This document shows, piece by piece, positions 1-6,929 of a stretch of 32,759 nucleotides of DNA. Location: contig CAIMEH010000019.1 in NCBI GenBank assembly GCA_903839975.1, positions 1 through 32,759 on the forward strand, written 5' to 3'. This stretch comes from an uncultured Candidatus Berkelbacteria bacterium. GTDB lineage: Bacteria > Patescibacteriota > UBA1384 > 2-12-FULL-50-11. Numbering within the stretch: the first letter of the stretch is position 1; the number at the start of each line of letters is the position of its first letter. Made by a program: the position numbers and the translations under genes. Below the pieces are notes generated by a model. The model made no database searches and was not told the origin of the DNA. It saw nothing but the letters and a program-made list of their open reading frames with translations.

Positions 1-1352
1 CCATTCAAAAGCTAAACAAAAAACTTGAGAAAAAAATGCCTACTACCAAGCCAGACATAGAATTTTTGAAAACAATAATTAATTCGTTGCCATTTACACC
101 AACCGACGGACAACGAAAAGCCGCCTGGGAGATAATCCAAGATGTTTGTGCTCCCAAATTAATGCGTAGAATTCTTTACGGCGAAGTAGGTAGCGGTAAA
201 ACTCTAGTAGCTCTGTTAGTTGCAGCGGTTGTCGCTCGCAATAATAAACAAACTGCCTTTCTGTGTCCGACAACAACCTTGGCCAGTCAGCAGGCAGAAA
301 ATATTAAAAAAATAATCGAGCCACTTGGATTAAAGTGCGCACTTTTGATTGGCGAGAAAAAAGACAGGAATTATTCGGACGCCGATATTATTGTTGGCAC
401 TCAAGCACTGCTGCAGAAAAATATTAGTCTGCCACGGCTGGGCTTGGTAATTATCGACGAGCAACATCGCTTCGGCGTTATGCAGCGTCAGCATTTAATA
501 GATAATTTTGGCGACGTCCATTTATTAATGATGACTGCCACACCGATTCCACGTTCACTTGCCCAGACAATTTTCGGCAATTTATCTATTAGTTATTTAG
601 TGGGCAAGCCACGTCATCAGAAAGAAGTAGAAACGGTAGTATTTACTAGTAAGACACGAGATAAGATTGAAAGTGAAATAAAAACAAGATTAAAAAATGG
701 CGAGTGCGGTTACGTAATCTGTCCGCTGATACAAGAAAGCACCAAGGAACCCGAACTGGAATTATTTGCCGTGGAAAGAAAAACAATAGAGAGCGAAGCT
801 AAAAGAATTAAAAAAGAATTTTCAGAATATTCTCTCGGGGTTCTTCATGGCCGAATGAAATCCGAGGAGAAAGAAAAAATATTAGGTGAGTTTAAAAACG
901 GCAATGTAGATATCTTACTTTCAACCACCGTAGTAGAAGTTGGTATCGATAATCAAAATGCAACTTGGATGCTAATAGAAGAAGCAGATTTATTTGGACT
1001 TAGTCAGTTACATCAGTTGCGTGGTCGTATCGGCCGTGGTGAAAAAGAGTCCACTTGCTACCTGTCCGATTCCGGAACATCGGAATACGGCAAGAAAAGA
1101 TTGGCGGCAATTAAAAAAACAAATAATGGTCTTGAATTGGCCGAGTTCGACTTGTCGCTTCGTGGCCCAGGCGAAATTATTGGTTACGAGCAAAGCGGCT
1201 TACCCAATCTTCGTTATGCCGACTGGAATAATACCCAATTAATTAAAGCTTCATTTGCGACTGCTAAAAAAATATTAGATGATGGACTTAATAAATATCC
1301 CGCGCTAGCAGCTCGGGTTAGAGAAATTAACAAACAACCAACATTTGGCTAA
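1..1352 (+). CDS. recG: ATP-dependent DNA helicase RecG, C-terminal part (5' end beyond window)
   Basis: RecG remodels stalled replication forks and Holliday junctions using a superfamily 2 helicase motor. The first in-frame ATG is at 36, but the frame (codons from base 3) stays open to the left edge and the residues before that ATG fit the RecG linker ahead of the motor, so I read this as a 3' fragment rather than a 438-residue protein. Counting from that ATG: LPFTPTDGQ (18-26) is the Q-motif-like entry, GEVGSGKT (49-56) is Walker A, DEQH (141-144) is motif II, TATPIPR (168-174) is motif III, and QLHQLRGRIGRG is motif VI. The missing part should be the wedge (OB-fold) domain. The comEA-like gene starts 3 bases after the stop, so the two are probably co-transcribed. 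The family call is firm; completeness cannot be judged here. Confidence 0.95.
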   Translation, partial: IQKLNKKLEKKMPTTKPDIEFLKTIINSLPFTPTDGQRKAAWEIIQDVCAPKLMRRILYGEVGSGKTLVALLVAAVVARNNKQTAFLCPTTTLASQQAENIKKIIEPLGLKCALLIGEKKDRNYSDADIIVGTQALLQKNISLPRLGLVIIDEQHRFGVMQRQHLIDNFGDVHLLMMTATPIPRSLAQTIFGNLSISYLVGKPRHQKEVETVVFTSKTRDKIESEIKTRLKNGECGYVICPLIQESTKEPELELFAVERKTIESEAKRIKKEFSEYSLGVLHGRMKSEEKEKILGEFKNGNVDILLSTTVVEVGIDNQNATWMLIEEADLFGLSQLHQLRGRIGRGEKESTCYLSDSGTSEYGKKRLAAIKKTNNGLELAEFDLSLRGPGEIIGYEQSGLPNLRYADWNNTQLIKASFATAKKILDDGLNKYPALAARVREINKQPTFG

Positions 1353-1355
1353 ATA

Positions 1356-1808
1356 ATGGACTGGCAGGAGCTAGATAAATCATTTCAGAAGAATTTAACG
1401 CCGATATTGATAGTTGCCATTATTGCAGTGGGTGGGTTTTTGGCTGGATCACATTTCCAAACAAAGAATGAAACTAGCGGGAGTACGACCGTTAGTTCGG
1501 ATGCTGCTACTCCGGCGCAAAGTTCGGCAGTCGACAGTATTAAAGCCACCACTCAGACACCTACTGCGACACCAGCACCTATCAGTACAAGTTCCGTCTC
1601 GTCACCAGCTACATCTGGTTTAGTAAATATTAATACTGCCACTGAAACCCAAATAGAGACATTAAATGGCATTGGCCCAACCAAAGCCCAAGCCATTGTC
1701 GATTACCGAAACTCACATGGCGCATTCAAAAACATTAACGATCTCGATAACGTTACCGGCATCGGCCCAGCCACTATAAGTAAGATCAGTGCCCAGATTA
1801 CTCTCTAG
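1356..1808 (+). CDS. comEA: ComEA-like membrane-anchored helix-hairpin-helix DNA-binding protein
   Basis: Protein of 150 residues. A single membrane helix (about 17-31) is followed by a Ser/Thr/Ala/Pro-rich linker (about 35-88) and a C-terminal tandem helix-hairpin-helix domain beginning at VNINTA. The two hairpin motifs NGIGPTKAQAI and TGIGPATISKI are the ComEA signature. In the known family the protein binds incoming double-stranded DNA outside the membrane and passes it to the ComEC channel. It lies 3 bases downstream of recG, linking an uptake protein with a recombination helicase, which fits a competence role. No comEC is visible in the window. The HhH fold is clear; DNA uptake is inferred from the family. 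Confidence 0.87.
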   Translation: MDWQELDKSFQKNLTPILIVAIIAVGGFLAGSHFQTKNETSGSTTVSSDAATPAQSSAVDSIKATTQTPTATPAPISTSSVSSPATSGLVNINTATETQIETLNGIGPTKAQAIVDYRNSHGAFKNINDLDNVTGIGPATISKISAQITL

Positions 1809-1986
1809 CCTGTAAATTTCTTATAATTCTTGGTAAAATTAATCAATCAACCACGCCAGGGATGGCATGAGAAGCGAGCAAGCGCAGCTTCGAACGGAAG
1901 GCGCGAAAAATGTTATAATTCTCAAGACATTTTGCAGCGCCGTGTGCCTAGCTAGGTTGAGGGATAAATGTTCTTAAAAGATTAGC
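1809..1986 (+). other. Intergenic segment with -10 boxes and a foldable stretch, possible small RNA
   Basis: This gap between the comEA-like gene and tRNA-Leu holds TATAAT at 1822-1827, TAAAAT at 1834-1839 and TATAAT at 1914-1919. Downstream of the first pair a hairpin can form: GCGC, two bulged bases, CTTC, loop GAACG, GAAG, GCGC (about 1882-1904). Downstream of the third box there is a self-complementary CCTAGCTAGG (about 1948-1957) and a nearly complementary pair, AAGACATTT and AAATGTTCTT. I see no ORF. It is not recognisable as SRP RNA, 6S RNA or RNase P RNA. It may encode one or two small transcripts or simply be the tRNA promoter region. Confidence 0.25.
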
Positions 1987-2069
1987 GCCGGGATGGCGAA
2001 ATGGTAGACGCACTGGCTTTAGGAGCCAGCGAGCGAAAGCTCATGGAGGTTCAAGTCCTCTTCCCGGCA
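1987..2069 (+). tRNA. tRNA-Leu (anticodon TAG)
   Basis: Acceptor stem GCCGGGA pairs with TCCCGGC, with discriminator A at 2069. The anticodon stem CTGGC/GCCAG encloses loop TTTAGGA, giving TAG (Leu). A long variable arm is present, as expected for a class II tRNA. No CCA is encoded; the bases after the discriminator are CA. Confidence 0.96.
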
Positions 2070-2080
2070 CAAAACAGAAT

Positions 2081-2105
2081 CCGGCTCTAGGCCGGTTTTT
2101 GTTTT
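2081..2105 (+). terminator. Rho-independent terminator after tRNA-Leu
   Basis: Stem CCGGC / GCCGG with loop TCTAG is followed by TTTTTGTTTT. The flanking CAAAAC and GTTTTG can extend the stem and would give some termination on the other strand too. The tail (TTTTTGTTTTGTATTG) recurs exactly after tRNA-Met. Confidence 0.85.
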
Positions 2106-2213
2106 GTATTGAAATGCATTGAACCTAGTTTCAGCTGCAAGCCAAAACACCCCCTCAAATCCTTGAAAAAAGGGTAATATTAGAGTAGAGTTCTCTTGAA
2201 TCAAGGAGGTCGA

Positions 2214-2423
2214 ATGTTCCCTAACACAAGCAACGTCCCAAATGAAATTGCGGCTCCGCCCATTTGCTTGAATGCAACCGACCCAGTGACATGTATTAGT
2301 TGCCATTGGGAAGGAAAAGTCTCGCAAGCGGACAAAAAGCATTGCGGTTCGTTTGAGTGTGATTTCAACTGGATCCACTGCCCAAGCTGCAAGCAAGTAA
2401 TTCCTGGATTTATCACAGACTAA
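2214..2423 (+). CDS. Small Cys-rich protein, possible zinc ribbon
   Basis: ATG at 2214 is preceded by AGGAGG (about 2204-2209); this strong ribosome binding site decides against the upstream TTG at 2196. The product has 69 residues. It contains CISC, then HCGSFEC, then HCPSCK, so two CxxC pairs plus His and further Cys could hold one or two zinc ions. There is no signal peptide or membrane helix. The gene stands alone between the terminator of tRNA-Leu and its own terminator, so it is probably a single-gene transcript. I do not recognise the family; a small zinc-ribbon regulator or RNA/protein-binding module is possible but unproven. Confidence 0.7.
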   Translation: MFPNTSNVPNEIAAPPICLNATDPVTCISCHWEGKVSQADKKHCGSFECDFNWIHCPSCKQVIPGFITD

Positions 2424-2430
2424 GCCCAAC

Positions 2431-2475
2431 GCGCCAAGACGTTTTCAAAAAATGTTTTGGCGCTTTTCCTTTTTA
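2431..2475 (+). terminator. Rho-independent terminator
   Basis: Stem GCGCCAAGAC (2431-2440) pairs with GTTTTGGCGC (2454-2463) with one G-T pair, followed by a T-rich tract. It lies 8 bases after the stop of the Cys-rich ORF. Confidence 0.85.
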
Positions 2476-2548
2476 TAAAAGCTGCCTAACTGATTGATAT
2501 ACTCTGAATTTAAGAGTAAGATTCTTCACACAGGAGGAGATTGTACCT

Positions 2549-2971
2549 ATGGGAGCTATTGATGAGAATGGATGGAGTCATAGTACTTACAGCATCTCAA
2601 ACGAAGATATCGACACTTACGCCAAGATGTCAGGGGACAGAAACTCGATACATTTTGGCCCTGACCGCATCGCACACGGCGCATTAATATTCGGGAAAGT
2701 GTCAGCCTGTGTTTGGAGCAGGTTTGGCCACGGAACAATGGTGCTCGCTTTCCACGGCGAGATTACCAGGCCAATCAAGCCAGACGAGAGTTTCAACGTC
2801 TCACTAAGCCCTGCTCAGCCACTAGAAGAATCCAATCGTGGGGAACATAACGTTGAGTTCCGCCTCTACAAATGGTTCAAAGGCAGGCAGAAAGAGATCA
2901 TGACCGGCGTGGTCACGATCATCCCCAAGGAAGATCAGTATCTTAAAGGAGCTGATCGAGCGGTCGCCTAG
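2549..2971 (+). CDS. MaoC-like hot-dog fold enoyl-CoA hydratase/dehydratase
   Basis: ATG at 2549 follows AGGAGG (about 2532-2537), a strong ribosome binding site. The 140-residue product has the MaoC/hydratase-2 layout: IDTYAKMSGDRNSIHF (about 21-36) holds the D-x4-H catalytic pair (Asp30, His35), followed by AHGALIFG and, later, FHGEITRPIKPDESF, the usual strand around the binding tunnel. Family members hydrate (R)-specific trans-2-enoyl thioesters. No fatty-acid or polyketide gene lies nearby and the gene sits alone between two terminators, so its substrate is unknown. A stand-alone hydratase is unexpected if the host is a reduced CPR-type bacterium lacking lipid synthesis. Fold call good, substrate not assignable. 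Confidence 0.78.
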   Translation: MGAIDENGWSHSTYSISNEDIDTYAKMSGDRNSIHFGPDRIAHGALIFGKVSACVWSRFGHGTMVLAFHGEITRPIKPDESFNVSLSPAQPLEESNRGEHNVEFRLYKWFKGRQKEIMTGVVTIIPKEDQYLKGADRAVA

Positions 2972-2989
2972 AACCAGAGACTTCACAAC

Positions 2990-3026
2990 GCGGCGTGGGA
3001 CTACATAGTCTCCCGCCGCTTCCCTT
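2990..3026 (+). terminator. Probable terminator hairpin
   Basis: A long stem formed by GCGGCG-GGGACTA and TAGTCTCCC-GCCGC with a 4-base loop (2990-3019). The following tract TTCCCTTT is only moderately T-rich, so termination may be less efficient than at the other sites. Confidence 0.65.
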
Positions 3027-3060
3027 TAACCTGTATTTTTTGTAAAATGTCTTAGTACGA

Positions 3061-3132
3061 GCCTGAGTAGCTCAGTGGTAGAGCACGCCCCTGAAGAGGG
3101 TGGTGTCGTCAGTTCAATTCTGACCTCAGGCA
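3061..3132 (+). tRNA. tRNA-Phe (anticodon GAA)
   Basis: Acceptor GCCTGAG/CTCAGGC; D arm GCTC/GAGC; anticodon stem CGCCC/GGGTG around loop CTGAAGA, anticodon GAA; T arm GTCAG TTCAATT CTGAC. Discriminator A, then CA rather than CCA. A TAAAAT box at 3043-3048 is the likely -10 element. The next ORF starts 3 bases after the tRNA, so tRNA and protein genes probably share a transcript. Confidence 0.96.
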
Positions 3133-3135
3133 CAT

Positions 3136-3624
3136 ATGGGATTTCTAACCGACAGATTTAATACAATTACCAATTCTTTCCAAGGCCAATTATTGCCAAA
3201 TGGCGTATTTTGGAGATCGCTATTTAGCTGGGATTTTTGGATGGGCAATTCAATTGTCGATTTCTCCGCCTATTCATTATTTATAATTATTATTTTTGTA
3301 ATTTTTATCGTCGGCATGCTTGTATGGCGCTGGCGTTTAATAAGATTGAATAAAATAAATAATTTTTACGATTCACCGATCTATCAAGTGACTTTTCTAA
3401 CTATTTTCTTTTTTGTAACCGTACTAATATATGCCTTTTGTAGTCTTCAGGCGTTGCCAACTATTTCCAGCCCGTTTGTACTTATGGGCATACTTTTAGT
3501 CACTATTATTTGGCTAATGGCAATTATCGTTTACACCTTGCGCGTAATCCCGCAAAAACGACGTGCCCAGCTTGAAAAAGAGCGGTTTTTAAGGTATATT
3601 CCTAAGAAGAAAGAGAGGATTTAA
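3136..3624 (+). CDS. Three-helix integral membrane protein, unknown function
   Basis: Protein of 162 residues with three strongly hydrophobic stretches: about 45-66 (AYSLFIIIIFVIF...), 85-107 and 113-135. The C-terminus is highly basic (QKRRAQLEKERF ... KKKER), predicting a cytoplasmic tail. The ATG at 3136 begins only 3 bases after tRNA-Phe, so the mature tRNA would have to be cut free from a shared transcript or the mRNA starts inside it. The rpsA-like gene starts 5 bases after this stop. I recognise no family; linkage to S1 suggests constitutive expression only. Confidence 0.72.
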   Translation: MGFLTDRFNTITNSFQGQLLPNGVFWRSLFSWDFWMGNSIVDFSAYSLFIIIIFVIFIVGMLVWRWRLIRLNKINNFYDSPIYQVTFLTIFFFVTVLIYAFCSLQALPTISSPFVLMGILLVTIIWLMAIIVYTLRVIPQKRRAQLEKERFLRYIPKKKERI

Positions 3625-3629
3625 TACAC

Positions 3630-4697
3630 ATGTCCAAGACTGTTACACCAACGCCCAAAACCATGGCCGAGCTCGTCGAGCTCATGGGCGATAAACTAGT
3701 GCCATTCGTTCAGGGGGACGTACTAGATGTGACCGTTTTGTCTTCTTCTAAAGATAATATTATGGTTGACGTCGCAGGCGTCGCCACCGGTATTATTCCG
3801 GAGAAAGAGTTCTCAGCTACCGCATCACGTTTGAAATCTGGCGATACCGTCAGAGCTTTCGTCATGTCTGCAGAGAACGATAACGGATACGTTATCCTAT
3901 CACTCAAACGCGCCGAAAAAGAGCGTTTATGGAACATGCTCGAACAGCGCAACACCGCTGGTGAGATTATCAACGTCAAGATCGTTCAAGCCAACAAGGG
4001 TGGATTAGTTGCCGAATACGGCAACATGCAGGGCTTTATACCTGTTTCCCAGCTCTCATTTAAGAACTATCCACGTGTTGATGGCGACCGCAGCAAAATT
4101 CAAGAAAAATTGTCCGAATTAATCGGCCAGTCAATTACTGTAAAGATTATTAGCTACGACAAACCAACCAATAAAATCGTGTTCTCCGAAAAAGCTGCCG
4201 GCGATGCCGACCTCGAAGAGAAAGCCAAAGGCTACGAAGTCGGTCAGAAAGTTACCGGTAAAATCACCGGTATCGTCGACTTCGGACTATTTATTAGCCT
4301 AGGCGATATCGAAGGCCTTATTCACATCTCCCAAGTTTCATGGCAGCGAATCAGTAACCTAAAGGATCACTTCCATGTCGGTGAAGAAGTTGAAGCTGAA
4401 GTTGTTAATGTCGATGGCGGCCGCATCTCACTCTCAATAAAGAAACTTCAGAGCGATCCATGGCAGATGGAAGCGAAGAATATGGAAGTTGGCAGCAAAG
4501 TTAAGGGCGAGATAACCAAGGTTACCCCTTACGGCGCTTTCGTTAAACTTTCCGACAATCTTGAAGGCCTATTCCACATCTCACAGATGGGCGAAGGCAA
4601 GAAACCAGAAGAGATCGTAGAAGAAGGTAAGAAATACGACTTCGAAGTTCTCTCGGTTGAACCAGAGCTAAGAAAAATCTCACTAAAGCTGGCATAA
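3630..4697 (+). CDS. rpsA: Ribosomal protein S1-like, four S1 domains
   Basis: Protein of 355 residues made of four consecutive S1 (OB-fold) RNA-binding repeats: about 27-97 (GDVLDVTV ... VILSLKRAE), 110-185, 200-270 (VGQKVTGKITGIVDFGLFISL ... SLSIKK) and 285-355 (VGSKVKGEITKVTPYGAFVKL ... ISLKLA). Proteobacterial S1 has six domains; four-domain forms are common in other phyla. S1 helps mRNA bind and unfold on the small ribosomal subunit, though shorter relatives may act as general RNA-binding proteins. GAGAGGA about 10 bases before the ATG is a fair ribosome binding site. The MBL-like gene begins directly after the stop. Confidence 0.88.
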   Translation: MSKTVTPTPKTMAELVELMGDKLVPFVQGDVLDVTVLSSSKDNIMVDVAGVATGIIPEKEFSATASRLKSGDTVRAFVMSAENDNGYVILSLKRAEKERLWNMLEQRNTAGEIINVKIVQANKGGLVAEYGNMQGFIPVSQLSFKNYPRVDGDRSKIQEKLSELIGQSITVKIISYDKPTNKIVFSEKAAGDADLEEKAKGYEVGQKVTGKITGIVDFGLFISLGDIEGLIHISQVSWQRISNLKDHFHVGEEVEAEVVNVDGGRISLSIKKLQSDPWQMEAKNMEVGSKVKGEITKVTPYGAFVKLSDNLEGLFHISQMGEGKKPEEIVEEGKKYDFEVLSVEPELRKISLKLA

Positions 4698-4698
4698 A

Positions 4699-5166
4699 AT
4701 GATTAGCACTCGTTTGACAAAAGAAGGGGCAATCGAGCTATCAGACAAAAAGTCTGCCTTGGTCCTAAAGGCCGATCAGATTACCTTGGGCGAACAGGGC
4801 TTTAATGAGCCGGGCGAGTACGAGACCAACGGCATAGAGATTATCCGTGGTACCAACGGTGCCTTAATTGTCTGGGAAAGATTGCAGATAGTATATGTTT
4901 TCTCTCTTGAAAAACCAACCGTTTTCGAAGAATCACAGTTCTCGTCTTGCGACGTACTGTGTTTCTACGCCAACGGCACTGAATTAAATAAGAACAATGC
5001 TATGCCAGTTCTGGACAGTTATGATCCAAAAGTACTAATTCTGCCAGCCGGTACCCACGCTGAAGCATCATTCAAAACCAGCCTAAAATTGATTGAAACA
5101 AATAACTTAAAGCTTAGTGAACAAACAATGCCAGTGGAGGGAAGGGACGGTTACCTACTCTCATAA
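4699..5166 (+). CDS. Degenerate metallo-beta-lactamase-fold protein (UlaG/COG2220-like)
   Basis: Protein of 155 residues. The segment FNEPGEYETNGIEIIRGTNGALIVWERLQIVYV matches the strand pattern of the UlaG-like branch of the metallo-beta-lactamase superfamily, in which GEYE-x-x-G-I is typical, and VLILPAGTHAE near residues 111-121 resembles the later DVLxxP strand. The zinc-binding HxHxDH motif is absent, so hydrolysis is unlikely and a structural or binding role is more probable. It is packed between rpsA (1 base gap) and the DHH phosphoesterase (6 base gap), suggesting one operon. The fold assignment is by motif reading only. Confidence 0.6.
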   Translation: MISTRLTKEGAIELSDKKSALVLKADQITLGEQGFNEPGEYETNGIEIIRGTNGALIVWERLQIVYVFSLEKPTVFEESQFSSCDVLCFYANGTELNKNNAMPVLDSYDPKVLILPAGTHAEASFKTSLKLIETNNLKLSEQTMPVEGRDGYLLS

Positions 5167-5172
5167 TTCAGG

Positions 5173-6108
5173 ATGTCGACAAAAATCACCGACATCGTAA
5201 GTGCGCTAAAGAAGTCCGAAAAAATAGCGATAGTTATTCACCAAAATCCTGATGGCGATGCCATCGGAAGTGCGGTGGCATTATTTGAAGGACTAAAAGA
5301 ATTGGGTAAAAAATCCGAAATAATTTGTACTCAGGATTTTCCGGAGATATTTGAAAAACTAACCGGCAAAATTAATGTAAATAATTCCCTACCAAAAAAT
5401 GGTGAATTAATTATTTTACTTGATTGCTGCGATATTCACCGAACTGGATTTTCCAAACAACTCAAAGACTACAAAGGAAAAATTGTTAGCGTCGATCATC
5501 ACGCAAACGGCGACATTCGTAAATTACCGGGTTTGCACTTACGAAACGAATCAGCCAGTGCTACTTCCGAGATCATCTTCGAATTGCTGGCGGAGCTTAG
5601 GGTTAATATTACTACTAAGATCGCCACTGCCGTGCTTTTAGGCGTTTACACTGACACAGGCGGCTTCCTACATAATAACACCACTAGCGAGACTCTATCG
5701 TTGGCCAGTCGCTTAATTCGTTACGGCGCCGACATATCTAAGATAGGAACAACTTTTACTCGAACAATGCCAGCCTATCAAAAGAAAATTTGGGGCAAGA
5801 TTCTATCAGAAATAAAAATAAATAAGTTAGGAGTTGTTATCGCTGTAATTAGCCAAGATATTTTAAAAGAAAACGGCGCAAAAAGTGAGGATTTTGCTGG
5901 TCTAGGTAATTATTTAGCGCTCACCAATGAGGCTAGGGCGTCTTTAGTGATGGTTGAGACTGAACAAGGCTGGCGTGGAACGCTAAGAACTCGTCACTCA
6001 ACGGTAGATATCGGCTTTTTGGCCAAGATTTTGGGCGGTAAAGGCCATAAAAAAGCCGCCGGATTTTCAACGACAAAAGACTCATTTTCAGGTAAAATAT
6101 CTAAGTAG
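5173..6108 (+). CDS. nrnA: DHH/DHHA1 phosphoesterase, NrnA-type (nanoRNase / pAp phosphatase)
   Basis: Protein of 311 residues, the usual NrnA length. Motif I HQNPDGDAIGS (23-33), the metal-binding LLDCCD (about 82-87), the DHH triad at 108-110 (SVDHHANG), the YTDTGGF motif and a C-terminal DHHA1 glycine-rich loop GGKGHKKAAG (about 288-297) are all intact. NrnA enzymes degrade 2-5 nt RNAs to mononucleotides and may remove the 3'-phosphate from pAp or cleave cyclic dinucleotide products. In this operon with the S1 protein a role in RNA turnover is likely. Which substrate dominates cannot be read from sequence. Confidence 0.9.
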   Translation: MSTKITDIVSALKKSEKIAIVIHQNPDGDAIGSAVALFEGLKELGKKSEIICTQDFPEIFEKLTGKINVNNSLPKNGELIILLDCCDIHRTGFSKQLKDYKGKIVSVDHHANGDIRKLPGLHLRNESASATSEIIFELLAELRVNITTKIATAVLLGVYTDTGGFLHNNTTSETLSLASRLIRYGADISKIGTTFTRTMPAYQKKIWGKILSEIKINKLGVVIAVISQDILKENGAKSEDFAGLGNYLALTNEARASLVMVETEQGWRGTLRTRHSTVDIGFLAKILGGKGHKKAAGFSTTKDSFSGKISK

Positions 6109-6135
6109 CCTCGGGCATTACTTAAGATGCAGTGG

Positions 6136-6164
6136 TTGTAATTTAATTATTCGTTTGCCATAAT
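6136..6164 (+). promoter_or_regulatory. Putative promoter of the HNH gene (leaderless arrangement)
   Basis: TTGTAA (6136-6141), 17-base spacer, CATAAT (6159-6164). The ATG at 6172 begins 7 bases after the -10 box and has no Shine-Dalgarno sequence, so transcription would start at or next to the start codon. Confidence 0.5.
6147..6158. repeat. Left 12-bp inverted repeat flanking the HNH gene
   Basis: TTATTCGTTTGC, reverse complement of 6661-6672. It lies within the promoter spacer, 13 bases before the ATG. Confidence 0.6.
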
Positions 6165-6171
6165 AATATTA

Positions 6172-6660
6172 ATGACGAGGAAACGAAGCTGGACCATAGA
6201 ACAGCTTACGGAAGCGGTAAAAAGTTCGAGCAGCATTCGACAAGTTATTTACAAGCTTGGTCTAGTGCCTGCTGGGGGCAACTACCAGCAGATAAACATG
6301 TATATAGGCGAAGCTGGTATTCCTACGAGCCATTTCACAGGGAAGGTCTGGAATAAAGGGTTGAGAGGTATCGGAAGACCTAAATATAAGCTTGAGGAAT
6401 TACTTGTCAAAAATAGGCCCTTCCAGAGCTATAAGCTAAAGAAAAGATTAATATCCGAAGGTCTAAAACGAGCCTGTTGCGAGGAATGTGGCTGGGATAA
6501 AATAACGCCAGACGGGTATCAACCATTGGAGCTTGATCATATTAACGGAGATCACTTCGATAATAGGATTGAAAATCTAAGGATACTCTGTCCAAACTGC
6601 CATAGCCTAAAACCTACTCATCGAGGCAGAAACCAAAAACGAGCGAGTAGCAAAAGATAA
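6172..6660 (+). CDS. HNH endonuclease (phage/homing type)
   Basis: Protein of 162 residues. The C-terminal half carries a zinc-stabilised HNH nuclease: CEEC (103-106), LELDHINGDHFDNRIENL (119-136, catalytic Asp122-His123) and CPNCH (140-144). The N-terminal 60 residues (WTIEQLTEAVKSSSSIRQV...KLGL) resemble a small helix-turn-helix DNA-recognition unit found in phage and homing HNH enzymes. It nicks or cuts DNA; such genes are usually mobile. Context supports mobility: it sits between the DHH gene and two tRNAs, lacks a ribosome binding site, and is bracketed by perfect 12-bp inverted repeats, the right one immediately after the stop. Family is confident; target unknown. Confidence 0.88.
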   Translation: MTRKRSWTIEQLTEAVKSSSSIRQVIYKLGLVPAGGNYQQINMYIGEAGIPTSHFTGKVWNKGLRGIGRPKYKLEELLVKNRPFQSYKLKKRLISEGLKRACCEECGWDKITPDGYQPLELDHINGDHFDNRIENLRILCPNCHSLKPTHRGRNQKRASSKR

Positions 6661-6672
6661 GCAAACGAATAA
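6661..6672. repeat. Right 12-bp inverted repeat flanking the HNH gene
   Basis: GCAAACGAATAA, exact reverse complement of 6147-6158, beginning on the base after the HNH stop codon and ending 12 bases before tRNA-Leu. No clear target-site duplication is seen outside the pair. Confidence 0.6.
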
Positions 6673-6684
6673 GATTAATATATT

Positions 6685-6768
6685 GCCTGAGTGGCGGAAT
6701 TGATATACGCGATTGACTTAAAATCAATTGCCCGTAAGGGCTTGTGGGTTTGAGTCCCACCTCAGGCA
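6685..6768 (+). tRNA. tRNA-Leu (anticodon TAA)
   Basis: Acceptor GCCTGAG/CTCAGGC, anticodon stem ATTGA/TCAAT with loop CTTAAAA giving TAA, long variable arm GCCCGTAAGGGC, T arm GTGGG TTTGAGT CCCAC. Discriminator A followed by CA. It starts 12 bases after the right inverted repeat of the HNH cassette and is 4 bases before tRNA-Val. Confidence 0.96.
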
Positions 6769-6772
6769 CATT

Positions 6773-6846
6773 GGGCGCATAGCTCAGCTGGTTAGAGCGA
6801 CTGCTTTACACGCAGTAGGTCCTAGGTTCGAATCCTAGTGCGCCCA
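6773..6846 (+). tRNA. tRNA-Val (anticodon TAC)
   Basis: Acceptor GGGCGCA/TGCGCCC, anticodon stem ACTGC/GCAGT with loop TTTACAC (TAC), T arm CTAGG TTCGAAT CCTAG, discriminator A then CA. Probably co-transcribed with tRNA-Leu. Its 3' end is copied at 8152-8162. Confidence 0.96.
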
Positions 6847-6850
6847 CAAA
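6840..6850. repeat. tRNA-Val 3' end, left member of an 11-bp direct repeat (possible att site)
   Basis: GCGCCCACAAA occurs here and at 8152-8162, with the Fic gene between the copies. Direct repeats of a tRNA 3' end are the usual trace of tyrosine-integrase elements, but no integrase is present and 11 bp is short. Confidence 0.35.
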
Positions 6851-6894
6851 AATACCAAAAGTGAATTTCTAAAAGCGAAAACAAGCTGATGACA

Positions 6895-6923
6895 TTTCCA
6901 GATATGAAAGTTTCCGCTATAAA
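6895..6923 (+). promoter_or_regulatory. Putative promoter of the Fic gene (leaderless arrangement)
   Basis: TTTCCA (6895-6900), 17-base spacer, TATAAA (6918-6923), then ATG at 6930. No Shine-Dalgarno sequence is seen, so the transcript probably starts at or beside the ATG. Confidence 0.55.
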
Positions 6924-6929
6924 TTAGTT

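Noticed and set aside
36-1352. Short, stand-alone RecG-like helicase
   Set aside because: The frame is open to the left edge without a stop and no ribosome binding site precedes the ATG at 36.
1846-1985. SRP (4.5S) RNA or 6S RNA
   Set aside because: The conserved SRP tetraloop/asymmetric-loop motif and the 6S central bubble are not recognisable.
2019-2429. Minus-strand 136-residue ORF
   Set aside because: It runs through tRNA-Leu, its terminator and the Cys-rich gene; no ribosome binding site.
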